A stretch of DNA of 14,866 nucleotides from UBA1181 sp045639525 (GCA_045639525.1 JAZUDI010000013.1:1-14866), one strand, 5' to 3'; shown: positions 1 through 8,057, counted from the first letter of the stretch. Notes: generated from the letters alone by a model not told the origin. Numbers and translations are program-made.

Positions 1-13
1 TAACCAAATTTAT

Positions 14-36
14 AGAGAACTATTTCTCTGGTTTTT
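14..36 (+). terminator. possible weak terminator hairpin
   Basis: A perfect 6-bp inverted repeat (AGAGAA at 14-19, TTCTCT at 24-29, 4-nt loop) is followed by GG and five T. A further AACCA/TGGTT pairing (2-6 with 29-33) could extend it across a bulge. It may end a gene lying left of the window. The stem is AT-rich and short, so this could be chance. Confidence 0.25.
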
Positions 37-74
37 AGCGATTTATATTGACAAATAATTTCAAAGATCTAAGT

Positions 75-226
75 ATGAAATTGCAGCTCTTTGAAGCTGA
101 ATTATATTGTTAAACGGTAAAATTTACCGAAGTATTGTCAAGGAGGATGGTGCGTTAAAATATTTCACAATCGGTATTGGTGAGGAATGGGATGGAGGAA
201 CAACATTCGACGACGATTGCATGTAG
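75..226 (+). pseudogene. possible frameshifted remnant of a ~50-residue small protein
   Basis: An ATG at 75 opens a frame reading MKLQLFEAELY that stops at 111-113. One frame away, an open stretch from 107 to the TAG at 224-226 reads LLNGKIYRSIVKEDGALKYF and continues as a protein-like, acidic tail (TIGIGEEWDGGTTFDDDCM). Restoring one lost base near 106 joins them into a single chain of about 50 residues that ends 14 bp before the CoiA-like gene. The composition looks like real protein, but I do not recognise the family and the join is inference. The alternative is that either half is a chance open frame. Confidence 0.3.
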
Positions 227-240
227 AATGAATAAAAGCT

Positions 241-1287
241 ATGGGAAACAACGACTATATATTTTCATATGCGGAAAATGCAGAGGGCAGAATTGTTCAT
301 GTGGACGATGTTCCTAATGGGAAGGAGTGCGGCTGTCATTGTCCCCACTGCGGTGAACCCTTGGTAGCAAGACAGGGGGAGAAATACTCGCACGGATTCG
401 CCCATCACAGCGAGGCAAGGATGTCAAATCTGAAGATTTGTTACGCCGTGACGTTATACAAACTTACCGAACAGTTCGTCTTAAGAAACAAAAGAATTAT
501 TGCTCCATCATACTATGGCATTTATAAACCAACTCCTATAGAATTTGAAAATGTGAAGGTCGATTCAAGGTATGAAAGAATTGACAAGCAGCCGGATGTG
601 ATAGCAATATCCTCCAACGGGGATCAATACATCATAGAGTTTATATTCAGGAATGCGGTATTCCACAAACATCCGATAAATTTAAAAAACACCAACTGCA
701 TTGAGATAGACCTATCTGACCAAACACTCGATACCTTGGATAATTTTCTATCGTCTAGCCCTACGGATGCATGGAGATGGATAAATAACGACATCTACTT
801 TAATCGCATTGTTGACACATATAGAAAATATGGTGTTACGATCAACATCATTGACATGAACTATTGCGAGCATTGTGATATATGGAAAATATGTGGTTGC
901 ACCGGATTAAGAAGCCAAGAAACGGGAGAGGTTCTAACGATCGAGAACAACGGGAAAGAGTACCGACTCTGTAAGTCAGAAGTGTTCAACGCAAAAAAAA
1001 TAGAGATTGCTAAGCAAAGAGAAGAGGAGAAAGTATTTCAACGGGAAATACAGAAAATGAAAGATTTTGGACGAAAAAAAAGATTAGAGGCAGCAGAGGA
1101 GCGATTTCGTAGACAGGTGACTTTGCACCAATCAGATAGGTCGTGCTTTGCCTGTGAAAATAATCTAGTATGGGCAAACAAAGTAGACGGATTAGCGAAT
1201 TGCGGATGTTGGAGGAGACTGAAAATTCCCCCAAGACATTCGCCGTCAGTTGCGGAAACTTGCACGATGTTCAAGTTGAAAGAGTAA
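241..1287 (+). CDS. CoiA-like zinc-finger/nuclease-like protein
   Basis: Protein of 348 residues. The N-terminal part has C30, C32, C34-P-H-C37-G and then a basic/aromatic stretch ending in H51-GFAHH (to 56), the pattern of the zinc-binding N-terminal domain of CoiA-like competence proteins. It is followed by a PD-(D/E)xK-like core: P118-D119-V, then I-I-E133-F-I-F. The usual lysine after the glutamate is not in place (CoiA relatives often vary here). Residues 150-185 have the IEIDLS and Trp-rich pattern often seen after this core. Two further cysteine clusters follow (C209/C212/C218/C220 and C302/C305/C321/C323/C341), separated by a charged, coiled-coil-like helix (about 250-292). No signal peptide or membrane helix is seen, so it is cytosolic. 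CoiA proteins act in processing DNA taken up by competent cells, but Bacteroidetes relatives are mostly uncharacterised and often sit in accessory DNA. The gene stands alone, faces coaE, and is AT-rich with many AGA and ATA codons, unlike the phosphate genes. The start at 241 is the first ATG in frame; the SD is weak. Confidence 0.75.
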   Translation: MGNNDYIFSYAENAEGRIVHVDDVPNGKECGCHCPHCGEPLVARQGEKYSHGFAHHSEARMSNLKICYAVTLYKLTEQFVLRNKRIIAPSYYGIYKPTPIEFENVKVDSRYERIDKQPDVIAISSNGDQYIIEFIFRNAVFHKHPINLKNTNCIEIDLSDQTLDTLDNFLSSSPTDAWRWINNDIYFNRIVDTYRKYGVTINIIDMNYCEHCDIWKICGCTGLRSQETGEVLTIENNGKEYRLCKSEVFNAKKIEIAKQREEEKVFQREIQKMKDFGRKKRLEAAEERFRRQVTLHQSDRSCFACENNLVWANKVDGLANCGCWRRLKIPPRHSPSVAETCTMFKLKE

Positions 1288-1384
1288 AATCGACTGAATA
1301 GAGTCTATACCTAGGTGCATAGGTTGAGGATATTGTTGCGCAAGAAAACGTTCTGGAATAGAAAAAACTCTAATCCGTTATCTT

Positions 1385-1966
1385 TTATCTCTTGCTGATC
1401 CGCTCTATGATCTCCTTTATTTGAGGAAGAAGCGGTCGGTTGCCGTCATTATCGATCACAAAGTGGGATCGTTTCACCTTCTCCTCTTGGTCCATTTGGT
1501 TGGCGATGCGCGCGTTGATCTGTTCCTCGGTTGCGTGGTCCCTGGCCATACATCGCTCTACACGTGTTTGTAGGCTCGCTGTGACCGTAACGACATGGTC
1601 GACGTGTTTCTCCATGCCACACTCGAAAAGTATCGCTGTCTCGCAGGCTACTACTTTTGCCTTCTGATTGTCGCACCAATTTTTAAAGTCATCGAAAACG
1701 GCTGGGTGGATAACAGCATTTACCTGCTTGAGGAGTTGTTCATCATTGAAGATGAGTTGGGCCATCCTCTTTTTATCTAAACCTTCGTGGGTGTAGATAT
1801 CGTCACCTAATAGGCGTTTGAGTGCTTTTTTTAGGGATTCATCGGTGGAGATGAGTCGTTTGGATGCGCTATCTGCATCATAAGTTGGAATTCCTAAACA
1901 ACGGAATACCTCGGAAACGACGCTCTTCCCACTCCCAATTCCTCCCGTGATTCCGAGACGTTTCAT
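1385..1966 (-). CDS. coaE: dephospho-CoA kinase
   Basis: Protein of 193 residues, normal length for CoaE. It phosphorylates the 3'-hydroxyl of the ribose in dephospho-CoA with ATP, the last step of coenzyme A synthesis, in the cytosol. The P-loop is GGIGSGKS (residues 8-15), followed by the conserved YDAD (29-32), the HPAVF motif of the CoA-binding lid region and the ILFECG segment. It is the last gene of the nusB-yajC-ybbR-coaE operon: its ATG lies 3 bp after the stop of the ybbR-like gene, so translation is probably coupled. No clear hairpin terminator is visible in the 97 bp before the convergent CoiA-like gene. Confidence 0.96.
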   Translation of the reverse strand: MKRLGITGGIGSGKSVVSEVFRCLGIPTYDADSASKRLISTDESLKKALKRLLGDDIYTHEGLDKKRMAQLIFNDEQLLKQVNAVIHPAVFDDFKNWCDNQKAKVVACETAILFECGMEKHVDHVVTVTASLQTRVERCMARDHATEEQINARIANQMDQEEKVKRSHFVIDNDGNRPLLPQIKEIIERISKR

Positions 1967-1969
1967 GGG

Positions 1970-2944
1970 TTAGTTTGTGCTTTTCTCTTCGATGATGTAA
2001 TCGACAGACTCTGATTTAAGTTTTATGTTGAAAGCCTTGCTAGGACTTTTTTGGATCTTAATCTTTAACTTGTCTTTGCCGCTATTTTTCGCCTCTTTGT
2101 AATCCACCTCCAACGCAAAGGCTGAGGCGTCGATCTTCTCGTAATGGCTCAATCCGACTTGGTAGTTGATGGCGATAGAGGAGGGGAATATGCGTAGCAC
2201 GTAGCCGTGCGGCACGTTCTTAGGGGTGATAGGCACTTGGATGCTCTTCTCCGTGAATTTCTCCGTATTCACCTTGATGCTGATGATGGAGTCGGAGTAT
2301 CTGACATTCTTGATACACTTCAGTTCCACCTGTTGGTTGAGCGTATCTTTGATATCCTCCAACACAATGTGTTCGGTGTAGATGGTGTCGATTTCGCTAA
2401 GCTCCTTTTGTGGACCGTAAACGGTGATGTGGGAGGGTGAAACTTGTACGGAGTCGCACAAAGTGTATTGTTGGTGGATGTCTATGGTGGCGACTAACGC
2501 CACTGGCACCTTCTTCTTTTTCTGCTTTTCGATGGTTACCGGGATGGTCTCTGGATAGACTCTTTTGATTTGAGACTCCATCACGATTTTTTGGATTTGT
2601 CCCAAATAAGCGGCTGTTGAGACGCTCTTCTTTCCTTTGGCGATCTCTCCCAGGTCGATTTCCAAGGTCTCCAACTCCCTGCCTAATCGGTATCTGATGA
2701 GATCGCTTCCTCGTCCCTCAAGCGTTAATTTGAGGTGCTCGGGAAGTTCGTTGGTGACAACATAGTCTTTCGGTAAATTTACATATTTCAAGGGCATCTC
2801 CACCGTGTCCTCTGTCACCTTCCTGAGCTCTTGGAGTGTCCATAGGGCGGTGGATAGGCAAACGAAAAACAAAAAGACCAAAAGGTCTCTGTTTTGGAGA
2901 AACCTCTTGGTCTTTTCAATTATTTCTGAAAGATGTTCGTTCAT
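1970..2944 (-). CDS. YbbR/CdaR-like domain membrane-anchored protein
   Basis: Protein of 324 residues. A short cytosolic N-terminus is followed by one membrane helix (about residues 20-37, LLVFLFFVCLSTALW) and a long extracytoplasmic part built of beta-rich repeats. The segment with VPVALVATIDI, then SPSHITVYGP, then IDTIYTE is typical of YbbR domains. In Firmicutes the YbbR protein CdaR regulates the diadenylate cyclase CdaA; in Bacteroidetes the gene usually sits between yajC and coaE as here, and its role is not settled. Its ATG overlaps the yajC stop by one base (TAATG), indicating translational coupling. Pairing with the secretion component yajC fits a protein at the inner membrane. Family call is good; function is unknown. 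Confidence 0.85.
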   Translation of the reverse strand: MNEHLSEIIEKTKRFLQNRDLLVFLFFVCLSTALWTLQELRKVTEDTVEMPLKYVNLPKDYVVTNELPEHLKLTLEGRGSDLIRYRLGRELETLEIDLGEIAKGKKSVSTAAYLGQIQKIVMESQIKRVYPETIPVTIEKQKKKKVPVALVATIDIHQQYTLCDSVQVSPSHITVYGPQKELSEIDTIYTEHIVLEDIKDTLNQQVELKCIKNVRYSDSIISIKVNTEKFTEKSIQVPITPKNVPHGYVLRIFPSSIAINYQVGLSHYEKIDASAFALEVDYKEAKNSGKDKLKIKIQKSPSKAFNIKLKSESVDYIIEEKSTN

Positions 2945-3270
2945 TATTTGGCGCTGTCAGTAGATGAGCCCTCAGAGAAGATGGCGTTCTTGTCAACGGT
3001 GATGTTCACGTTGTTCGCGATCTCGATAACCATCACGTTGTCATTGATGCTCTTCACCTTTCCGTGGATTCCGCCACTGGTGACGATCGCATCTCCTACA
3101 GCAATTTTGTTTCTCATCTCGTTGATCTCTTTTTGTCTCTTTTGTTGTGGTCTAATGAGGAAGAAATAGAATACAGCACCCATTAAAACTAACATGAGGA
3201 TAGAGGATGCGAAACCGCCTCCTTCTGGTACGTCCGCTTGTCCGAGAATTAAGTTCAAATACATATTCAT
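2944..3270 (-). CDS. yajC: preprotein translocase subunit YajC
   Basis: Protein of 108 residues, normal YajC length. YajC is a small inner-membrane partner of the SecDF complex, which helps export of proteins through SecYEG. One membrane helix (about residues 22-39) ends in the family hallmark FFLIRPQQKRQKE, followed by a small soluble domain with the conserved GDAIVTSGGIHGKV stretch. It lies 25 bp downstream of nusB and overlaps the next gene by one base, so it belongs to the same operon. Confidence 0.96.
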   Translation of the reverse strand: MNMYLNLILGQADVPEGGGFASSILMLVLMGAVFYFFLIRPQQKRQKEINEMRNKIAVGDAIVTSGGIHGKVKSINDNVMVIEIANNVNITVDKNAIFSEGSSTDSAK

Positions 3271-3295
3271 ATTATTGTGTTTTTAAGTTTTTGTT

Positions 3296-4282
3296 TTATT
3301 TCTTATATGTGTTGGAGAATACCACCTTTTTCACCTTTTGTGAATCCACCAACTCTTTCGCGATGGCATCCAAGATTCCGTTGATGAACAAGCCGCTTTT
3401 CGCTGTGCTGTAGTTCTTCGCGATCTCGATGTACTCGTTGATAGAGACGTTCACAGGGATGGTAGGGAAGTTGCAGATCTCCGCTAATGCGGTCTGCATA
3501 ACGATTGTGTCGAGATAGGCGATTCGATCCGCATCCCAGTTCTTGGTGCGTTCTGAGATGAGTTTGCGGTAGTCGCTCTCGTCGTAGATCGATTGCTTCA
3601 AAAGTTTCTTGGCGAATTCCAAATCCTCCTCATCCTTGAATTGAGGCATGAGCTCTTGGTCTGCTCCTTGCGCCTCGTCGAAGTTGCGGATGGTCTTGGA
3701 TACGAAACTGATTACATCAGCGGCATCGTCGTTCCAATAGATGGACATGTCTTCCAATTCGCGGCCCAATGGCTCTGAATCGGAGATGGTTTTGCGGAGG
3801 ATGGATCTCCAAATCTCCTTGTCCTCGATGTAGTTGTTCTCTTTGGTCTCAAGATATTTTTGGAACTCCTCCAACTCCTTGATTTGGTTGAACAACTCCT
3901 TGATGAGGTCATTCTGTTGCTCCTCGTATTGGATGGTCCAGAATAGTTCATTGCCCTCTACGATATCCGCCCAATCCACATCGTGGTCGTTGAAATAGGT
4001 GAGCAAAGCGTTGTTCTTTCTAAGTTGCTCGATGAAAAGGTTGTTGTTGAACTTGGAGATGTTCAGACCTGCGGCAGCCTCCTTTTTCTCCATTCTTTTC
4101 GCATAGTCGGCAATCTTGATGATAAGCAGAAAGAAGTAGTGGTAAAGTTCGTAAGTCTTATCTGTGCTCTCGATCAATTCATTCTCCGCTGACTCCAACT
4201 CGATCGTCTCGTTCTCCTTGTTTTTATAGTAAGAATAAAGGATTTGGATCACCTTGATTCTTAGTAAAGATCTGTTTATCAT
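3296..4282 (-). CDS. nusB: transcription antitermination factor NusB, long Bacteroidetes form
   Basis: Protein of 328 residues, about twice the E. coli NusB (139). NusB with NusE (ribosomal protein S10) binds boxA RNA and supports rRNA antitermination. The N-terminus (MINRSLLRIKVIQILYSYY) keeps the first helix of the family. A long, acidic, helical insert rich in Glu and Asn follows, and the recognisable NusB core is at the C-terminus: WDADRIAYLDTIVMQTALAE from W249, then the PVNVSINEYIEIAKNYST segment and the closing GLFINGILDAIAKEL. This long form is usual in Bacteroidetes, so I do not read it as a fusion artefact. It is the first gene of the operon with yajC, the ybbR-like gene and coaE; a -7-like box lies 24 bp upstream of its ATG. 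Confidence 0.92.
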   Translation of the reverse strand: MINRSLLRIKVIQILYSYYKNKENETIELESAENELIESTDKTYELYHYFFLLIIKIADYAKRMEKKEAAAGLNISKFNNNLFIEQLRKNNALLTYFNDHDVDWADIVEGNELFWTIQYEEQQNDLIKELFNQIKELEEFQKYLETKENNYIEDKEIWRSILRKTISDSEPLGRELEDMSIYWNDDAADVISFVSKTIRNFDEAQGADQELMPQFKDEEDLEFAKKLLKQSIYDESDYRKLISERTKNWDADRIAYLDTIVMQTALAEICNFPTIPVNVSINEYIEIAKNYSTAKSGLFINGILDAIAKELVDSQKVKKVVFSNTYKK

Positions 4283-4306
4283 TTTTCCTTCTTTTTGTTA
4301 ACCGCG

Positions 4307-4314
4307 CAAAATTA
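4307..4314 (-). promoter_or_regulatory. candidate -7 box for the nusB operon
   Basis: TAATTTTG followed by C on the minus strand matches the Bacteroidetes -7 consensus TAnnTTTG exactly and lies 24 bp upstream of the nusB ATG, the same distance as in the better-supported promoters of this window. No TTTG -33 element is seen at 19-21 bp upstream, so the call stays tentative. The 160 bp upstream (to 4475) hold no feature I can support. Confidence 0.35.
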
Positions 4315-4475
4315 AACAAAATACTTGTTTTTACCGCTTTTTAATATCAAATAATTGCGGACTTCGCATATTTCACGAGCAGTGGCCTTGGAAAGGGATT
4401 TTAACTCTCGCGCTCTCAGGTGCGCTACCATAGTAAGCAATTGTTTCGAAAAGAGGTACGATTTGTGCTCCTCAG

Positions 4476-4514
4476 AAAATAAACATTGCAACCTCATTGG
4501 TGATGAGATTGCAA
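4476..4514 (-). terminator. intrinsic terminator of the porin-pst-phoU operon
   Basis: Read on the minus strand, TTGCAATCTCAT (4514-4503) pairs with ATGAGGTTGCAA (4497-4486): 12 pairs including one U-G wobble, with a 5-nt loop, then the U-rich TGTTTATTTT. On the plus strand the wobble becomes a C-A mismatch, which favours use on the minus strand. It starts 34 bp after the phoU stop and separates phoU from nusB. Confidence 0.75.
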
Positions 4515-4548
4515 CATTGTCCATAAATACTATTCTGTTTTTTTCTAA

Positions 4549-5208
4549 TTATTCTTTATTGTGTTTCATGATGTGGGCGTCAAGATAAAAAGATAAATCT
4601 TCTATGATGTTACTGCAATGATCTCCGATTCTTTCCATGCGTCTTGTCAATAGAGACATGCTTATGCATCGCATGGCCTGGTCGGTGTGGGACGATGTGT
4701 ACTCGGCGATTTTTGTCAAAGATTTGCGGTAGAGCAAATCTACCGTGTCGTCCATGGCATACAGTTTGCCCAGTTCGTCTCCATTGCCACTTATGAAAAC
4801 GTTCTTCGTGTTCACTAGCATCTCTTCAAGTTTCGAAAAGAATTTCTCAAGATCTAATTCATTCATCAACTCGATAAAAGGCGATTCGTAATTGTCCACG
4901 ACATAGCGGGCGATACCATTTGCGAAATCTCCGATTCGTTCCAGTCGGCCGTTGATTCTGAGAAGAGCGATCACAAGTCGGAGATCGATGGCAACAGGGC
5001 TGAACAACGCCATAAATGTCTCGCAACTGTTGTCTATTTTTAACTCGAAATCGTTTATGTTTTTCTCTCTCAATCTGATTTTAAAGGCCAGTTCCTTGTC
5101 GTTTGTCAGTAACGCTGTCGATGCGTCATGCAATTGTGTGATGACAAGATCCCACATGTTGACAACATCGTTGCAAAGCTTTTCTCTCTCTTCTTCTATA
5201 TGTTTCAT
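4549..5208 (-). CDS. phoU: phosphate-specific transport regulator PhoU
   Basis: Protein of 219 residues, normal PhoU length. PhoU is a cytosolic helical-bundle protein at the inner membrane; it links the state of the PstSCAB transporter to the PhoR sensor kinase and restrains phosphate uptake. Both metal-binding E-x-x-x-D helices of the two-fold repeat are visible, RLERIGDFANGIARY in the first half and RRMERIGDHCSNIIED in the second. It is the last gene of the pst operon, 24 bp after pstB, followed by a terminator. Confidence 0.95.
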   Translation of the reverse strand: MKHIEEEREKLCNDVVNMWDLVITQLHDASTALLTNDKELAFKIRLREKNINDFELKIDNSCETFMALFSPVAIDLRLVIALLRINGRLERIGDFANGIARYVVDNYESPFIELMNELDLEKFFSKLEEMLVNTKNVFISGNGDELGKLYAMDDTVDLLYRKSLTKIAEYTSSHTDQAMRCISMSLLTRRMERIGDHCSNIIEDLSFYLDAHIMKHNKE

Positions 5209-5232
5209 ATTTGAAAGTATTATGGTGTGACA

Positions 5233-5982
5233 TTAACCGAAGCGTCCAGTAATATAGTTTTGAGTCGCCTCTTTCGCAGGTGATGTGAAGATTGTTTTTG
5301 TGTCATCAAACTCAACGAGTTCTCCCATTAGGAAGAATCCAGTTTTGTCGCTCACTCGTGTTGCCTGCTGCATATTGTGTGTGACAATCACCACCGTGTA
5401 ATCCTTTTTCAGTTCGTAGATCAATTCCTCTACTTTAGCCGTTGAGATAGGATCCAATGCCGATGCGGGTTCGTCCATCAACAATATCGACGGAGAATTA
5501 GCTAGGGCGCGAGCGATGCAGAGCCTCTGTTGCTGACCGCCTGACAAAGCGAAGGCCGACTCTTTGAGTTTATCCTTAACCTCATCCCACAAAGCAGCTC
5601 CGCATAGAGACTCTTCTACACGTTGTTTGATGAACTTCTCGTCTTTCACTCCGTTGACACGCAACCCAAACGCGACATTCTCGTAGATGGATTTCGGGAA
5701 TGGGTTGGGACGCTGGAAAACCATGCCCACATTTGTTCGCAGTGCGTCGACATTAACTCCTTTTGCGTAGATGTCTTTCCCGTCGATTAAACATTTTCCT
5801 TCCAACTTAGTCCCGTCAATCATATCGTTCATGCGGTTGAATAAACGTAGGAAGGTTGATTTTCCGCATCCAGATGGACCTATGAACGCAGTTACGGTTC
5901 GTTCTTCCATCTGCATATTGATATTCTTAAGTGCATGAAAATCTCCATAGTAGAAATTCACATCTTTTGCCTCTATTTTCAT
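5233..5982 (-). CDS. pstB: phosphate ABC transporter ATP-binding protein PstB
   Basis: Protein of 249 residues, normal length. It is the ATPase that drives phosphate import through PstC/PstA. Motifs in order: Walker A GPSGCGKST (35-43), Q-loop Q90 in the PstB-typical VFQRPNPFPKSIYEN, signature LSGGQ (146-150), Walker B ILLMDE (166-171) and switch histidine H202. The PNPFPKSIYENV stretch and MNDMIDG after Walker A separate PstB from other ABC ATPases. It lies 9 bp downstream of pstA in the same operon. All key residues are present. Confidence 0.98.
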   Translation of the reverse strand: MKIEAKDVNFYYGDFHALKNINMQMEERTVTAFIGPSGCGKSTFLRLFNRMNDMIDGTKLEGKCLIDGKDIYAKGVNVDALRTNVGMVFQRPNPFPKSIYENVAFGLRVNGVKDEKFIKQRVEESLCGAALWDEVKDKLKESAFALSGGQQQRLCIARALANSPSILLMDEPASALDPISTAKVEELIYELKKDYTVVIVTHNMQQATRVSDKTGFFLMGELVEFDDTKTIFTSPAKEATQNYITGRFG

Positions 5983-5991
5983 AACTTCTTT

Positions 5992-6867
5992 TTAATTAGT
6001 TTTTACTTTTTTGCCAAAATAAGAGCGTAATATATTGGCAATGATATTGATAAACAACACAATGAAAATCAGCACCAAAGCAGTTCCATAGGCGATGGAT
6101 GAACTTGCTTCAATGTTTGTACCGCTCGTTGAAACCACATACAAGTGATATGGCAAGGCCATTACCTGGTCATAAATACTGTGTGGCAGACGAGGAAGAA
6201 AGTAAGCGGCCGCGGTGAAAAGGATAGGGGCGGTTTCCCCTGAAACGCGTCCTACCGAAAGGATCACTCCTGTAATGACATTGGGTAACGCCATGGGTAG
6301 TGTCACTCTGTGGATGGTCTGCAAACGGCTCGCTCCTAAGGATAGACTACCTTGACGAAAACTGTCAGGAATAGCTCGCATAGCCTCCTCTGTGGTTCGT
6401 ATGATGACAGGCAATACGAGTAATCCTAGTGTGAGTGATCCTGCCAAAATGGAATCTCCGAATTCCAATGTATTGACGAACAATGTCATACCAAATAGTC
6501 CAAAGACAATAGACGGCACGCCACTTAACGTATTGGTCATGATTCTGATGAATTTGACCAACCAGTTATTCCCTGCATATTCGCTGATATAAATTCCAGA
6601 CATCAAGCCGACTGGTATGGCGAATAACATACTACCAACTACCAAACATATAGTTCCTACAATTGCAGGGAAGATGCCTCCCTTCGTCATTCCCTCCTCA
6701 GGATATCCGAGTAGGAAATCCGGTGAAATCACGTTTATTCCTCTTATCGTTATGAATCCTAGGATGAGCAGCAATATGGCTATGACGGAATAACCGAAAA
6801 AGGAGAAAAGGAAAAATGCGATCGATTGCTTCCTGTTTTTGCTGAGATTGAACTTTAAATTTTTCAT
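5992..6867 (-). CDS. pstA: phosphate ABC transporter permease PstA
   Basis: Protein of 291 residues, an inner-membrane permease subunit that forms the phosphate channel with PstC. Six hydrophobic helices can be traced, the first at about residues 17-42. The cytosolic coupling loop that contacts PstB is visible as TEEAMRAIPDSFRQGSLSLG followed by ASRLQTIHRVTLP (EAA loop). The segment TNTLSGVPSIVFGLFGMTLF is typical of PstA. Its start overlaps the pstC stop by 4 bp (ATGA), indicating translational coupling and equal amounts of the two permease subunits. Confidence 0.97.
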   Translation of the reverse strand: MKNLKFNLSKNRKQSIAFFLFSFFGYSVIAILLLILGFITIRGINVISPDFLLGYPEEGMTKGGIFPAIVGTICLVVGSMLFAIPVGLMSGIYISEYAGNNWLVKFIRIMTNTLSGVPSIVFGLFGMTLFVNTLEFGDSILAGSLTLGLLVLPVIIRTTEEAMRAIPDSFRQGSLSLGASRLQTIHRVTLPMALPNVITGVILSVGRVSGETAPILFTAAAYFLPRLPHSIYDQVMALPYHLYVVSTSGTNIEASSSIAYGTALVLIFIVLFINIIANILRSYFGKKVKTN

Positions 6868-8057
6868 CTTCCTTTAATTTGTTTTGAGGTTATATATTCG
6901 GAGGTGACACTGATCGCCAATGTGATGACGAAAAGAATTGATCCCAAAAGGAATAGACTTTGGTAGTGTGCTGATCCTGCCGATGTCTCCCCAAGCTCCG
7001 CCGCAATGGTGGCTGGTATTGTTCTGCAAGGCTCCAGCAAGCTGCCAGGTATGACAGCGGCGTTTCCTGTCACCATCAGCACCGCCATAGTCTCGCCCAC
7101 CGCGCGTCCGATTCCCAAGACAACAGCTGCGGCCAATCCCGACACTGAATAAGGGAGAATGACTTTGTAGATAGTTTGCCAATGATTCGCTCCTAATCCT
7201 AAAGCCGCCTCTTTCATGGCTTTAGGTGTGGATCGGATAGCGTCTTCTCCGACTGTGATGATCGTCGGTAAGGTCATTATCGCCAATACGATGGCTCCTG
7301 CCAATCCTGTTTCTCCTACAGGTAGTCCAAATGTGTTTTGAATGAGTGGAACGATTACCACCAATCCGAAGAATCCATAAACGATGGATGGTATTCCCGA
7401 CAATAGTTCTATGACTGGCTTCACTATTCGATGCATTGTCGGCGAAGACAATTCCGCCAGATAAATAGCAACCGCTACGCCGATGGGTGTGGCGATGAGT
7501 ATAGCCATCAAACTGACAAGCAGTGTGCCAAGTAGCAACGGAAGAGTACCAAACAGAGGAGCGGGAGTTGCCGTCGGGAACCAATCATCTCCTCCGAAGA
7601 AATCTCCGATACCGATTGTGCCTGTTTCCACCACCTTGCATGCCCCATCTTTGGGAACGAATTGTGTCGGGACGCAAATGATGATATTCGAATTTTCACG
7701 GACGGTTTCTGATATCTTTGTCGGTAAGAACTCGTAATCGACACCTAAATCCTCTTCGCTATAGGCATTCAGGATATCCTCGATACGCATCGTCATAATC
7801 TCTCCACAGTTGCTGCCAAGATCTTCCCAATCGGTGATTTCAGCATCATATATGGATTTTATCTCTGTGGCGCTTAGTTTAGTTATGGAGTTGCTTGGGT
7901 TCACCAATAATTGATAGCCCTCCTCGACGACTCCTTTCGTAAATAGTCCAGAACCTTCTTTGAAAAGAAAGACGACAATCAACAAGATGGTCAGACTGGA
8001 AAGGGCTCCGCTTAGTTTCAGCAATCCCTCTACTAATTTTTCTGCGAACTTCTTCAT
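6864..8057 (-). CDS. pstC: phosphate ABC transporter permease PstC with PstS-like periplasmic segment
   Basis: Protein of 397 residues from the start chosen here, longer than typical PstC (about 320). A first membrane helix (17-32) is followed by an extra periplasmic part of roughly 120 residues, then the usual permease core from about residue 158 with LLSGIPSIVYGFFGLVVIVP and the EAA loop EDAIRSTPKAMKEAALGLGA. The extra part resembles the neighbouring PstS: VNPSN (52-56), IYDAEITDW (69-77) match INPSN and IYTGKITNW of PstS, and 111-133 resembles the PstS stretch around PGAIGYV. The phosphate-binding RETSSGT loop of PstS has no counterpart. An in-frame ATG at 8138 would add 27 residues, but that start lies inside a terminator-like hairpin stem and the extension looks unlike protein; the Met at 8057 (MKKFAEKLVEGLL) is preferred. 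It overlaps pstA by 4 bp. Confidence 0.95.
   Translation of the reverse strand: MKKFAEKLVEGLLKLSGALSSLTILLIVVFLFKEGSGLFTKGVVEEGYQLLVNPSNSITKLSATEIKSIYDAEITDWEDLGSNCGEIMTMRIEDILNAYSEEDLGVDYEFLPTKISETVRENSNIIICVPTQFVPKDGACKVVETGTIGIGDFFGGDDWFPTATPAPLFGTLPLLLGTLLVSLMAILIATPIGVAVAIYLAELSSPTMHRIVKPVIELLSGIPSIVYGFFGLVVIVPLIQNTFGLPVGETGLAGAIVLAIMTLPTIITVGEDAIRSTPKAMKEAALGLGANHWQTIYKVILPYSVSGLAAAVVLGIGRAVGETMAVLMVTGNAAVIPGSLLEPCRTIPATIAAELGETSAGSAHYQSLFLLGSILFVITLAISVTSEYITSKQIKGR

Noticed and set aside
2..58. 18-codon open frame entering from the left edge and ending in TAA at 56-58
   Set aside because: Too short to tell from chance, and it overlaps the weak hairpin at 14-36.
1308..1326. Short palindrome CTATACCTAGGTGCATAG between the CoiA-like gene and coaE as a terminator
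   Set aside because: Only 4-bp outer arms with a bulge around an 8-bp palindrome that cannot form a loop, and no T-run on either side.
4376..4440. tRNA-like pattern on the minus strand (TGGTAGCGCACC and a GTTAAAATCC stretch)
   Set aside because: No acceptor stem, no anticodon arm of the right size and no proper T-loop (GTTCGA is absent); a GCGC/GCGC pairing gives a misleading impression.
4312..4524. 70-codon minus-strand frame between phoU and nusB (contains MVAHLRARELKSLSK)
   Set aside because: Its start lies just before, and its first codons run through, the hairpin that terminates the phoU transcript. Its stop overlaps a -7-like box, and I recognise no family. Part of it looks protein-like, so a shorter remnant is possible but not supported.
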